60,000 bases of DNA, taken from contig OX485807.1 of the NCBI GenBank assembly GCA_950295325.1, forward strand, positions 12,181,001 through 12,241,000, read 5' to 3'. Source of the DNA: Polytrichum commune (lineage: Eukaryota > Streptophyta > Polytrichopsida > Polytrichales > Polytrichaceae). Both the position numbers and the translations under genes were made by a program. Below are positions 1 through 11,023 of this stretch, in pieces (position 1 is the stretch's first letter; each line of letters begins with the position of its first letter). The notes under the pieces were generated by a model. That model had not been told where the DNA came from. It worked only from the letters and a program-made list of their open reading frames with translations, and ran no database searches.

Positions 1-747
1 GTGATTATAATGTCCCGTAATAATATCCTTCACGCTCTGCACAGGGTGCGATATGATCTCCCCTACGACGTGCATCACACTCCACTCCGATGCGTCAGCA
101 CCTTCCTCACTTTCCTTCTCCCATGAGCCTAGGGTTTCTCCAACACCGCCGTTACTCAAAGCGTCCTTCTCTTTCACAATGTGCGCCAAGCTCTCGCCTC
201 CCGGCCCGTGATTCTCAATCGACTCCCCCAAAACAGAAGACACAGTGTTATGCGATGATCCACTGGTGGTAGTAGTACACTCCTCACTCCGCTGATCACT
301 CTCGTGACTATAATGTCCCGAAATCATATCCTTCATGCTCTGCACGGGGTGCGATACGATTTCCCCCACAGCTTGAATCACACTCCACTCCGACGCGCCA
401 ACTCGAGGAGCATCTGCATCGACACTTGCTGTTGCTGTTTCCGTCACCTCCTCCTCCCGTGCACTGCTAGCTAGGGTTTCTCCACTACTACTGCGAGAAC
501 TGGAAGTGTGCTTGTTGAGCACCGCGTCTTTCACTATATGCGCCGACTGCGCCAAAATCTCCCCCACGGCTTGCATCATCGTCTTGCTGCCGCTGGTGTC
601 TCCATCGTCGGCAGGAGGTTGTTCTTCTCCGACGGTGTTCGATGATGGTTGTGATGTTTGTTGCTGTGATTCCTGTGCAGCTCGCAGATCGTTTTCAATG
701 GCAGCGGATAACAGATGATCGCCTTGACAGAAGAATGGCTCCTCCAT
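1..747 (-). CDS. Unidentified acidic protein with internal repeats (5' part, runs off window)
   Basis: The minus strand is open without a stop from an ATG at 747 to the window edge (249 codons). The protein starts MEEPFFCQGD and is rich in Ser, Glu, Thr and Gln. A helix-like motif recurs three times: one short copy (MQAVGEILAQSAHIVKD, near 520-580) and two longer copies (ASEWSVxxxVGEIxSHPVQS, near 305-395 and 10-95). The two long copies end in KDxIxGHYxH and differ mostly by conservative changes, which is the pattern of selected coding sequence. The linkers are low-complexity. I do not recognise the family; an LEA-like or scaffold role is only a guess. An out-of-frame ATG lies 13 bases upstream of the chosen start, so the true start is uncertain. 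Codons are GC-richer than the flanking DNA. Confidence 0.65.
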   Translation of the reverse strand, partial: MEEPFFCQGDHLLSAAIENDLRAAQESQQQTSQPSSNTVGEEQPPADDGDTSGSKTMMQAVGEILAQSAHIVKDAVLNKHTSSSRSSSGETLASSAREEEVTETATASVDADAPRVGASEWSVIQAVGEIVSHPVQSMKDMISGHYSHESDQRSEECTTTTSGSSHNTVSSVLGESIENHGPGGESLAHIVKEKDALSNGGVGETLGSWEKESEEGADASEWSVMHVVGEIISHPVQSVKDIITGHYNH

Positions 748-1140
748 TGTACTGCGCCATCGCCAACTTCTTATCACGGCAGAATGCCGCGAATACCGTT
801 GTTCGGCAAGAACAGGAGCCCGCCGGGCCGCTCCTTATAACCCCCGGGTATCTTCTTACGACCGCCGGTCACCACCGCCCCCATGCCAGCTGGCGTTGCC
901 ACATTGGTCCCTCCACCGTGGCATGGCTTGTTATGCCGGATGTCCGTGATTCTAGGGCTTCATGAAATTGAGTCACGCTCCTTTTATTCTATATTTAGCT
1001 TATTGAAGGTAATTAGAGGCGGCAGCTCAGCCAAGGCTGTTAGATGGGTCTTAAATGGTTACTTTTCCAACTGAGAATCCCAACTAGTGCGTGTGGAACT
1101 ATCTCCCAAACCACTCACCATTTTGCCAAGTCTACAAAAC
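748..1140 (-). promoter_or_regulatory. 5' flank of the repeat-protein gene
   Basis: GC-rich sequence directly upstream of the minus-strand ATG at 747. Read on the minus strand it has a TATA-like TTATAAGG (833-840) about 85 bases before the ATG. The spacing would suit a core promoter with a short leader. This is a motif match only. No other gene is visible here. Confidence 0.25.
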
Positions 1141-1468
1141 TACACTAAATAGGATATTTAGTGTTTGATTCTATTTAGTGTTGTTACCACCCTACCCTGC
1201 TCAACACTAATTTCCAATTCCTTGACAATTAGTGTTCGACATAAATGTGCAACTACCTTCCCTACTGTCACCTCCCTTATTATATTCTTTTCTTTTCTTT
1301 TCATATTCTTACTAACACTAAATTCAAACATTTAACTTCCATATATTATCATAGTTGATATTTAGTTTGATTTTACATTTTAATATTACTTACTTTCATA
1401 GGGTTATTGATATTTAGTGTATGCATTTGTATTTAGTGTATCAAACACTAAATATCTTATTTAGTGTA
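1141..1468. mobile_element. MITE with TACACTAAATA ends (copy 1)
   Basis: A 328-base element starts with TACACTAAATAGGATATTTA and ends with the near inverted complement, so the ends form TIRs of about 28 bases, each itself nearly palindromic. The interior is AT-rich and noncoding. The outermost bases are TA at each end, as expected for a TA-targeting element. The ends resemble those of the Tc1-like element at 35126-37634. Confidence 0.55.
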
Positions 1469-3060
1469 ATGAGGGCTCAACTTCTTACTGCTCAATTACC
1501 GTAAATTTCAAGAAAATTATTGCATGCTCTACGTAGTGGGTTCACATAGCATCCATCAAGGTGCCATCTAAGTTTTAGAAACATTATAATATGTTCAATC
1601 TCTCAAGTTGAAAGCTCAAGTGTACAACGTACTTAAGTGAACAAGCACGTGTTAGAGGCTCCCCGTCAATGAGAAGGCTCACTTATTTGAGCTCTTAAAC
1701 TCTCATGTGTTGCAAGGGATCTCAATTGACTAAGTTGTGCACCATAGTAGTCAACTTTATTGATACTTTTTGGTTCATATTTGTGTCTCTTGATGAATGT
1801 GTGGGCTAATATGTTGGGACAATTTATCCATATTAACATCACTCATTTGAACTAAGAATAAGTGCATTGTCTAAATCCTGCACATACACTATAGCCACAA
1901 CAATCAATGTAAGTTGGTCAAATGAAGAGTGTGATGTTGGCATAACTAATACCTTGCTCTAAACATTTGGTAAACAATTTTTAATGCAATTACTTGGGAA
2001 ATTTGATTGGGAGAAGACTCCAACTAATACGAAAGTCATTTAAGATAGCAACCGCTTAAGACAACAAGTGCTTGACTAATATTTCACAAAATGTTGCCAC
2101 GTGGAGAAGTAACGGATAAACTGATAAAGGAGAAATACCATCACATAATGTGGCAAATATCACACAGTTAAACATCTGATTTAGTGTGGCATTAACATTG
2201 GTGCGCCATGTGTAGAATTATCTTTGTGATTGGGCATGTATCATCAAGTGTTGTATGACACTCTCTCTAGTTGCCACCTAGTGATCCAAGACCACTAATG
2301 TGGATCCACGATGAATAGTGTGGGCCACACTAATAAGATATTTAGTTAAAGTTATTAGAAGAAAAGAATCCACCACTTCGTCTACGTATGGGTGGGCCTA
2401 TGATTTGGGGATGGTAATTATGTTCCATTCCCGAGCTTTGGAGCCCTGACATAGTTTCTGTCACTAATCTTGAACTAATCATGTTTTTGTTAGATGATGC
2501 AAAAGTTATTGCCTCAAGGACCGCACATGAGTAATTTACTCCTAATATTTCAATGTCACATAGTAGTAATATTTTAGTGTTACAATCTTGCACTGAATTT
2601 CATAAATGTTTCATAATTCGGATAGGTGTACATGGTAGATCAACGTTTCCATGACGTTCCCTATAGGGTCTCAATAATATAGAGGAAGTTGATAGTGGAT
2701 TTTGAAATCCACTCCAACTTGGCTATTTATTACTATTTAAAAGTGTGGAATTTTCATCATCTCCCTTGAGAATATGTGGATAGGATAGTTGGGAGGAAAA
2801 AGATGCAAGTTTGCATCCCTCCGCTCGCACTTGCATTTTTGTAACATCTAAATATCATTTCCACACAAATATTCTATATTTGATCATTCCAAATTTTTAT
2901 TTATAAAACAAGTCCCTTGAATTTCTCCTCAACTCTAAACCTTGAAACATTGAATGTGTGTAATTAATGGGTAGAATGTGAACATTTACATGTATGCGGT
3001 CCTCGAGGTGATATGCTTTGCCACTTTTGCCATGACCATAATTAGCTCATGCATTCAAGA
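1469..3060. other. AT-rich intergenic DNA
   Basis: No gene is supported. Short ORFs lack domain signals. Scattered ATTTAGTGT fragments (for example near 2180 and 2335) look like eroded ends of the neighbouring MITE family. Confidence 0.5.
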
Positions 3061-3283
3061 CTACACTAAATATGTTATTTAGTGTGACTTACTACTTGGA
3101 ATTACGCAGTGCTATATCTATTTACTATACATCTCATATTTTACCAACAAATGTTAAATTGGTAGTTAGGACATAATAGAACATTGACAACTTTACTTGG
3201 TTTAAAAAATTTTCAACAGTAAAAAGATATAGTACCTTCTAAATCCAAATAGTAAGTCACACTAAATATCATACTTGGTGTAG
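3061..3283. mobile_element. MITE of the CTACACTAAATAT family (copy 2)
   Basis: A 223-base element with TIRs of more than 40 bases. The left end begins CTACACTAAATATGTTATTT and continues with GTGACTTACTA; the complement of the right end begins CTACACCAAGTATGATATTT and continues with the same GTGACTTACTA. It is a sibling of the element at 3490-3717, with the same order of internal AT-rich blocks. Confidence 0.65.
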
Positions 3284-3489
3284 TGACAGACAATGTCCAA
3301 GGAGATATTTGGGGCATAATCGGTCGAGATCCTAGTGCTCCCAAGTCCAACCAGTTACATGTTGTGATCTTTTGGGTTTTCTTTGTTAATTGAGGTATAT
3401 TCCCTATACTCCTCTAAATTTATCCATAATCCTCATGAAGCCTTGAACTTCAACCAGTTATTTCTCAAACTCAACCGGTTTATTTGTAA

Positions 3490-3717
3490 CTACACCAAAT
3501 ATGATATGTAGTACGACTTCCTATTTGGATTTACACGGTGCTATATTTGTTTATTATTGAAATTGTTTTTTTACCAAGTAAAGTTGTCAATGTTCTATAC
3601 TGTCCATTTAATAATTAAACACTTTTTGGTAAATATATGAGATGTATAGTAAATATACATAGCATTGCGTAATCCCTAATAGTAAGTCACACTAACTAAA
3701 TATCCTATTTAGTGTAG
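3490..3717. mobile_element. MITE of the CTACACTAAATAT family (copy 3)
   Basis: A 228-base element with long TIRs. The left end reads CTACACCAAATATGATATGT; the complement of the right end begins CTACACTAAATAGGATATTT and continues with a GTGACTTACTA block. It shares both its ends and interior phrases (GTGCTATAT, ACCAAGTAAAG) with the copy at 3061-3283, so the two are the same family rather than chance palindromes. Confidence 0.65.
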
Positions 3718-4196
3718 CGGTGGGTTTTCCCCGTTCATTGGTGACGGGAACCTATGTTGAGGGCTGGGAAGGAAAGCCCCTCGAACCTGACAGAACGGAT
3801 GGATGAGATTTCATGTCCGACGACTTGGATGGATCTCTTGATATCACATGGATGAAAGTAGGGGGGGACGTTATGGCGGTAGAAAGGCACGACTTGCGCC
3901 GTAACTTGCGGGACAGGTGTGACACGTGTCAGTTCACCAGGCCCGATGCTAAAAGATCTTTCAGCCACGTGAGAGGGTGTCTGGTTGCGTGCTTCTAATT
4001 TCTAAACTATCTAGTCAGGAGACATCCGCAGTGAATGGAAATCATTCATCCAGGAGGGGATGATGAAAAGTTCATCCTACCAACTATCGTCCAGTCTACC
4101 AACTGCATTACAACTGATTGATATGGAATACCCAATGCCGCTTCGGATGTGATATGGGAAATTGGGAAATCTTGTTAACATTTTGGCAGATATAAG

Positions 4197-4229
<33 letters not shown>

Positions 4230-5905
4230 GCCATAGATTTGTGTTGAGAGCATGAGCACTTGTTATCGTTATAGGCCCCCGTAACAAGATAATCAGTGGG
4301 TTTAGCTTGTGAGTTGCACCTATACGCCAGGCCTAGTTGATATTGTATTGTTGGCAGGGTACATAAAGCCCTCCCTGGTCTGAATAGCTTGGGCATATAT
4401 TGCAGTCCAACATTTAACTTCTTTCTAAGAGAATCAACTACCAATATCTCATCAACTATTCTTATGTAAAGTCTTTTGTATTGTGAGATGTTCATTTTGA
4501 CCATGGGACTCACATTTTATGAAGCTCGTATAGAGTAAACATGTGGGACATGTAATGAGATTGCTCCCTTCTGAAATAATGTTTTGTTTGATTTAGCACC
4601 CTTTGTGTTAGCGTTTGTTGTGCAACTTGCGATCATGCTCTAAGAACCTTGGAGCTCAGATTTTATTTTTATTTTTTAATATAAAATAATAATAATTAAT
4701 TCTTTGATAGATGATACGACTTTGGATTATTGGGTAGCATCAAAGACCCTCCAATCAATTCAATGAAATTAATTGGGATGTATGGACCATAAACTTATAG
4801 GGCTCATGTTTTTATCAAACCCCTTACATGGTTGCCACAACTTTCTTCATCTTGAGCCTCATTACATCTGGGTTGAACACATTCATCATGGATGAAAATA
4901 TCTCATAGAAACAAGCTCACTATAAGGGTTGAGGGCCTATTCATTCCAACTAGATCCCACTATACTAATTTGGGATTTCTAATGCCATTTTTGAAGTCAA
5001 CCCAACAATAGATATACAATTACGGGCTTTAGAATAGCTTGCTACTTTATCACCTTCCCATTTAATAAGTTTACATAGACACCATGAAGCTCTAGCCCGG
5101 CCCACAATTTCCAAGCCCATACCTTCTAAAAAGTGTCAGTATGTACCATAGTCTCAAAACACACAATGGCCTTCAAATTTTCTAAATTTATTTTCCATAC
5201 AAAGAAACAGGTTGGGATCTTAACTATGATTTGAGTGTATTGGATTTATGCATGAATAATGGACAATTGCAATTGCAATATGACATATACTAGATTGCAA
5301 AACTACACAAATATGGTGGTTGTGTTGTTGTCAATTGATGTTTTTGACCTCACAAGTGCATATCTCTTATTATTTTTGAACAAGTGGTTTGTCCAAATAT
5401 ATTAAAAAGTCAAATTTTTGTAACTTCAATTCACAAGTTGGAGCATGAGTTTTAGGGTATCATCCCTTACTCAATTGTTTTCCTTAATTCATCACCTATA
5501 CTTAAACAATATTTGGTTGAGTGTGGCTCCAAGAACGGATATAAAAAAAAACATGTGTTCAAAAGACTTTGATTTCATGCACAAAATATGTAATTTATTA
5601 TGGGCTCAATAGTCAACATAATTGGGGGGGGGGGGAGAAGCAACATGACCATTTCATGAAGACAAGGACAAGAATCGTCACTTTGATGTTGAATAAGATA
5701 TTCGCATGAACTCTATAATTGATAAGGAAAGGTTTACAACTTTGATTTGGATTTGCATAACATTGCTAAGCAGTGTGTGTTTCATATGTGGACCCTAAGA
5801 ATATGACCATGGGATGCACAAACCCTCCACTAGGAAACTCGTATTCACACTGAGCTCCCAACATCCCATGATTATATTCCCAAAGCCCACAAATGCGCAG
5901 CAATG
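3718..5905. other. Intergenic DNA with simple repeats
   Basis: No gene is supported. It includes a (GT)n(TA)n microsatellite at about 4197-4230, a G-run near 5623-5636, and a palindromic G-box-like GACACGTGTC near 3922. 5560-5800 carries one member of a dispersed repeat (phrases AATAGTCAACA, GACCATTTCATGA, TGAATAAGATATTC) that recurs near 31280, 46060 and 52900. Confidence 0.5.
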
Positions 5906-5908
5906 TTA

Positions 5909-5949
5909 GGGCAGGCCCGCACAGGGCGGTGGCAGGCCGGGACCGGGTG
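5909..5949 (+). repeat. Left terminal inverted repeat of the Harbinger element
   Basis: Imperfect, GC-rich, immediately inside the TTA duplication. It pairs with 12890-12930; shared blocks are CCGCAC, GGTG and CAGCCCGG-like sequence. Confidence 0.7.
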
Positions 5950-8183
5950 TTTTTCAGCCGGCACCGGATGAACGAACCCGGGTAGGGGGTGTAGATAGCG
6001 CGTTGTGGCAGCACCATGCCGGAGGCCGCAGTACCCGTGTATTGGACGGAGAGCCTTTAACTCCATCCAATATTGTCTATCGACAGCGATTTTTTTCATC
6101 CAAATTCGTTAGTCGCATTCGACGGTGTGGGTGTTTCGTATGCTCACAGTCTCCGTTGGCCCTCCGCTTCCGCGTCCCCAAGGATTTTGCTCTCCGATCT
6201 CCTTCCAGCCGCTGCAGATGGGGGATGCGTCCGCGATTGACGTCGAACTTCGGGACATGCAGTTTGCGTGAGTAACAGCCCGCCATCTTCTGTTGGGTGT
6301 TTCGTTGCCTTGTCTTGTCTGTCTGCCATTTAGGGCACGAAATCCTGCGCTGGTGTTTGGCCGTGCCCATGTGTTCGGCGATACCACCGATTTCTCCCCC
6401 CGCAGGCGCACCGGCATTGTGTTCGCGGCTGTTGTTATTGGATTGTTGTCGCTGCCCATGTGCACTAGTTCATGGGTTCTGTGTTTCTGTGTCGCCCTGG
6501 GTGGGGGTTTCGTTTGTTTGCTCGTCTCGTTTCAGAATTTCCCCGGTGCCGTTGTTTTGGGTTCTGTGCGTGTGGGTTTTTCCAGCTTCATTTGCTGCCG
6601 TGCATGCAATCGTACATGCAGAACCTGGGCTGGGAAAGCACCGAACATGCCTGCAGGGGTTGACATGTCTGGGTGTTTTGTTTGTGTGCGTCCGAGGCGA
6701 TTTTTCCAGGGTCCACGACTACTGGCGCGGGTATAAGTTGTTCTGTTATGCGTACTATTCGCACTCCGCGGGTCACGAAGCTGAATTCAGGGATTCCAAA
6801 CTCGGTTCGTGCCTTTCCTCCCCCTCCCAATTCTGTTCTGCTTCATTGAGTTTTTGTTGTTGTTCTTGAATATGATCCCCTGTTCTGTGCAATGCATGTT
6901 GTCAATGTGGCGGTCGTGCTTACACAAACGTCTGGGTTTCTCAGGGCAGCTCGTGTGGCGGCATCTCCTCCGTTTGGCATCCCCAACGCACCATGAAGTC
7001 CGCGCGAAATGCATGCAGCTGCTCCCCCTCGTCGAAATGTACTGCAAGTGGGTGCTGGGGGAAGACTGCAGCAATCTCCGTGCACTTATGCTGCGCTTCG
7101 ACAACGAGAGGGAGCTTGAATCGCACGAATTGGGGCAGTCACTTCTTATGATGATTCGTGACGATGACGACAACGGTTTGGATAGGCTGCCCAGCCGCAT
7201 TCATAGCAATGTTGCACCCAGTCCTTTCGATGCCATAAGGGCAGGATTGGCCACTGTTGACGTAGCATTACGCGGCATCCAGCCACAGGTGCACGCAGTT
7301 ATGGAATTATGTGGCACATGTAACAGACGCAGTAATAAAATTTATGGCATTGTTGTTAAAGTTGAATCTGGACTGAATGTGGCATTGAATCCACCCGCCG
7401 TGTTGGACGTTCCCTTCAATTTTCGGCCACTCTCCGCTAAGTGCACTTGCGGAGCGTCCGCTCCTGCTCTGTGCCGCAAATTTGTTCCTGTAGTTCCCGT
7501 TGTTGATGTTTGGCTTCGCATGCTTTTGGGTTCCACGTCTCCCCTCCTGTCATTATCCTCGTCCTCCCGCCTCTGCCCCCTGTGGCACTTCTTCTGAAGC
7601 TTGCTCATCCGGTTGCCAAGTGCATATTTGCGATCATGGGATGGCCGTTTGGCCTGCGGGAGGTTTGTGTTATAGTGTTTACGTTGCGGTTTTCGAAGCT
7701 TGCTGTGGTGGTCCTATGGCTACAGTGTGTGCGTGCGCTTATCTGCAGCCTTTTCTCTGTGTCACAAGTGCCTCTCTGTCTCTCTTCTTTTCTTCATACT
7801 ACTGGGAGTCAATGTGCACGGTTCTCTGAAACCTTCCCTCCCGTTTCCACAGCAATTGAGACACACACACACACATTTACGCATAAGAATGCGGTTGCAA
7901 TTGGGGCTCACATCCAGCAATGTGGTCTGACATTCTAGCAGCCCCCACCCAGACGTCCAAACCCATTACATGCAAGGCTGCCGACGTTGGACCAATGCCA
8001 TGCATCCACTCTCCATGATAGCGAGGCAGAACATCTGCGATTTCATTAAAAATGGGCATCTGCCTTCACATACATTGTATTTTCGTTCCGAATGGAATTT
8101 AACTACCTGCCTAGACACAACTACTGTCACATACACTAGACTATCGCAGCTATTGTATAACACAGAAGTCCAATATAAATTTC
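5950..8183 (+). other. Upstream part of the Harbinger element; possible 5' exons
   Basis: This GC-rich stretch lies between the left TIR and the transposase ORF. One frame is open over 6809-7597. Within it, 6944-7333 follows a good acceptor (TTTCTCAG at 6936-6943) and reads like protein (HHEVRAKCMQLLPLVEMYCKW; later DDDDNGLDRLPSRIHSNVAP). It may be an upstream exon of the transposase gene or a third small ORF. T/C-rich, intron-like DNA follows (7500-8190). I cannot connect the splice sites with confidence. Confidence 0.3.
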
Positions 8184-9893
8184 ATGTGCTTCCAGGTTGT
8201 CGGAGCATTGGAGGCCGCAACAATTCAATCCGGCTCCGAGGACGTCCTCCCATCCTCTCTCGCAGCTCGAAGCGAGGTTTTACTGTGCGGTCGGGATGTG
8301 GCAGCAGTACATCCAACGCTCGCATATCCTGCCCTCACTGGGGAGCCTCCTGTCGACGTGTGGTCTCCGCCCCCGCCTCCTGCTGCATCCCCTCCGACGC
8401 CAGCTGCTGGACCCTGCCTCGGGGAGGCCAACATCCCCCTGCACCCGTCACAAACGTTACAGTCAAATCCTTGCCTGGATGCCTGGCACGTTGTGCCGCT
8501 GCTTGCTGCGTGCATTGACCTATCTGTGACTATAGTGCAGATGCACATTGCGAGTGACACACAAGGAGCAACCAGGAAAAAATCGAAGACGAGGGCCGCT
8601 GATGCGGGTGACCTACCGCCAAGCAGACACACTGAGGTCTGTGAGGATGAGGGTGACCTGGTGTTGCACCCACATGCGCAGCAGCTTGTCAACATTGTTT
8701 CTTGGCACATAGACAATGAAGACACAAAGTGGTACGTCAAACCTAGGTCAACTTGCTGGTTTGAAGAATACTTGTTTAAAATATACACGCCGGACATGTT
8801 CTATGACATACTGCGCATGAGGAGGAGAATTTTTGACAGGCTGGTTGAAGACCTACGACCATTTATCCAAGGGCAACAAACGCATTGGCGACAACCTATA
8901 GGTGTGGAGAAGAAAGTTGTTGTGACTCTTTTCAAACTCATGCACGGCGTATGCATACCTCTCGTCGCAGACAAGGCAGCATTGGGAAAGTCCACCGTGC
9001 ATGGTATTTTGAGGCAGGTATGCTCAGCCATTAGCGACCACTTTGGGCACTTGATTTCATGGCCCTCTGGAAGGAGGCTGGCTCGCGTGACAACATGCTT
9101 CCAGGCTAAACAATGGATGCCAAATTGTATCGGCGCCATAGACGGGTCCCATGTGTACATTGCGGCGCCCCCCAACAGCATCGTTGCTGCGGACCACCGC
9201 AATCGCTACAAAACTTTCTCCATCTTGCTACAAGCTGTCGTTGACACGAAATGCTATTTTACCTCTGTCAACACCGGCCCTCCCGGGTCCTTGCATGATA
9301 GTGCCCACTTCAAGTCGACGGAGCTCTATCGCAAGGTTGAGGCTGGAGTGATGGGAGGTTTCCATGATGACCCCTTGACATGGCCCGCGGCCCTACCATT
9401 CCCTCCCTACATTGTTGCCGACCGCGGGTACCCTCTTTTGAGCTGGTGCATAACACCATTCAAAATGGGGCCCATGGGCGTGCCCCTCACTGACGAAGAG
9501 GTGTGGTTTAATCGGAAGCACTCGTCCACATGCATGTGCGTGGAACGAGGCTTCGGCATCCTAAAAGCTCGATTCAAGGAAATCGGAACAAAGTCTACTT
9601 TGAAGCTAGATTTTGTTCCCACTGTGGTGCACAGCTGTTGTGTGTTGCACAACATTCTCCTAGCTAGCAAGGACCGTACGCTCGACCAGATTCTACGGGA
9701 ATGTGAGCTGCCAGCAATGGAGGACAACGGCACACCTCGCCGAGACGACGAGGGAGATTTTCACACCCCCCGACCAATGGGATTGCTTAGTGAGGAGCGT
9801 GCATTGCTAGAGGGGAAGCTGGCTAGGGAAGATCTACTCGACTACCTAGTTCGAATGCAGAACGCAGACCACATAGCAAGGAATCATAGGTGA
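8184..9893 (+). CDS. PIF/Harbinger DDE transposase
   Basis: A 569-codon open frame. The C-terminal two thirds is a DDE_Tnp_4-type nuclease that cuts and rejoins the element. Visible motifs are an HTH-like segment at residues 251-280, the first catalytic Asp in CIGAIDGSHVYI (D320), the second in YIVADRGYP (D413) and the Glu in VERGFGILKARF (E454). HDSAHFKST and the HNILL tail are also typical of the family. The first 120 residues are Pro/Ala-rich and doubtful. Acceptor-like sites sit at 8195 (TGCTTCCAG) and 8540 (ATAGTGCAG); the latter immediately precedes an in-frame ATG at 8541. The mature gene may therefore have upstream exons and an intron. The stop overlaps the convergent Myb-like gene by 10 bases. 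No stop or frameshift breaks the core. Confidence 0.9.
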   Translation: MCFQVVGALEAATIQSGSEDVLPSSLAARSEVLLCGRDVAAVHPTLAYPALTGEPPVDVWSPPPPPAASPPTPAAGPCLGEANIPLHPSQTLQSNPCLDAWHVVPLLAACIDLSVTIVQMHIASDTQGATRKKSKTRAADAGDLPPSRHTEVCEDEGDLVLHPHAQQLVNIVSWHIDNEDTKWYVKPRSTCWFEEYLFKIYTPDMFYDILRMRRRIFDRLVEDLRPFIQGQQTHWRQPIGVEKKVVVTLFKLMHGVCIPLVADKAALGKSTVHGILRQVCSAISDHFGHLISWPSGRRLARVTTCFQAKQWMPNCIGAIDGSHVYIAAPPNSIVAADHRNRYKTFSILLQAVVDTKCYFTSVNTGPPGSLHDSAHFKSTELYRKVEAGVMGGFHDDPLTWPAALPFPPYIVADRGYPLLSWCITPFKMGPMGVPLTDEEVWFNRKHSSTCMCVERGFGILKARFKEIGTKSTLKLDFVPTVVHSCCVLHNILLASKDRTLDQILRECELPAMEDNGTPRRDDEGDFHTPRPMGLLSEERALLEGKLAREDLLDYLVRMQNADHIARNHR

Positions 9894-11023
9894 CCAGCAC
9901 ATGTAATGAATGTTGCAAGTGCAGAGAAATGTATAGAGCAGAACCTCGTAAGTGCATCCATGGAGGATGCTAGCATCAGCAAAGCGCTGGTCATATTTCC
10001 CAAGTTTTTGGTTCTCTCAACCTCCAAGGTATAAAGTTTTTCGTCCATGTTCATGCTTTGTGCCTCCTTCATTGCAAGTCTTGCCTCCCGTGCTGTGTCG
10101 AATGCAAAAACTTCGCTCCTCCATGCGCGTCTATCAGTGTCCTGCGCATCCACACGCGCCAGGTAGTCCAAATTGAAGTCCTTCACATACTCTACTAGTC
10201 CATCGGATCCGTTGGCCTTGCGTTTACGACCTGTGGACCCGGGAGTGTCGTCTCCCGGTGTCTTTGCTCGGGGGGACTCTGGCAGTGTGGCGGAACTAGC
10301 TGCGGGACTAGCTGCTCCAGTAGCCGACGCCGAGCACGTAGCAGATGGGGAGCGTCCGAACAGCCAAGGAGCAGGTTGTGTCAACCTGTCGGAATCAACC
10401 ATGGCAGCTGCACGCCCAAATATCTGGCACTTACCCACAAAGGCCTCCATCTCTATGAACATGCTCTCGCTGAATTCCAATGGCAGCCTTCTAGATTTTG
10501 ATAACTCTTTTTTCTCTTCTCTATTCATGCCCCACCAATTGGCAGAACCTGTTCCCTCTACGTACTCCTTAATTTTTTTGTAGTCTTTAATGAGGCCATC
10601 CCACTTATTTGTTATCTGATCGGCATCCCTCACCCGGAAACCCACAACACCCATGCACCCCGCCAACACCAGTTTCCACGCCGTGGTGCCATACACGAGC
10701 CTCGCAAGTGAAGGCTGATTGGAATTATGTCTTCCGTCCCACTCAATTCGCTTTTGTGCAATGAGAACCAGCATCTCTGCTTCGGTCCAATTGGGCCCCC
10801 TCACCTTGTGCAGAGGTGCTGCCACCGATCGAGATGGCGCAGACGATGACCTCCCATTGGCAATTCTGCCCCTCCCGCGCCCGCCTCCCCTCTGCTCCGA
10901 CGGCGCAGTGCAGTCGTGAGTTTGCTCTCCAAAAAAATCCGGCTCAACACAGGCGTCGTCATCGGTCTGCGCCTGAGTGGACGGGGCCTGGGAGGTCTCC
11001 CCCAAATCAACCACGTCCTCCAT
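9884..11023 (-). CDS. Harbinger-encoded Myb/SANT-like (trihelix-type) DNA-binding protein
   Basis: 379 residues from the ATG at 11023 (MEDVVDLGETSQ). The frame stays open upstream, but that extension is hydrophobic and unlikely to be coding. A Gly/Arg-rich stretch (RGGGRGRGR) precedes a Myb_DNA-bind_4-like domain at about residues 77-190: the tryptophans in PNWTEAEMLVLI, IEWDG, TAWKLVL, NKWDGLIKDYKKI and NWWGMN form the repeated aromatic pattern of these domains. The C-terminal part is Ala/Ser-rich, with a K/R cluster (TGRKRKANG) that could be nuclear-targeting, then a helical tail. In PIF/Harbinger elements this partner binds element DNA and helps nuclear import of the transposase. It is transcribed towards the transposase gene. 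Confidence 0.82.
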   Translation of the reverse strand: MEDVVDLGETSQAPSTQAQTDDDACVEPDFFGEQTHDCTAPSEQRGGGRGRGRIANGRSSSAPSRSVAAPLHKVRGPNWTEAEMLVLIAQKRIEWDGRHNSNQPSLARLVYGTTAWKLVLAGCMGVVGFRVRDADQITNKWDGLIKDYKKIKEYVEGTGSANWWGMNREEKKELSKSRRLPLEFSESMFIEMEAFVGKCQIFGRAAAMVDSDRLTQPAPWLFGRSPSATCSASATGAASPAASSATLPESPRAKTPGDDTPGSTGRKRKANGSDGLVEYVKDFNLDYLARVDAQDTDRRAWRSEVFAFDTAREARLAMKEAQSMNMDEKLYTLEVERTKNLGNMTSALLMLASSMDALTRFCSIHFSALATFITCAGHL

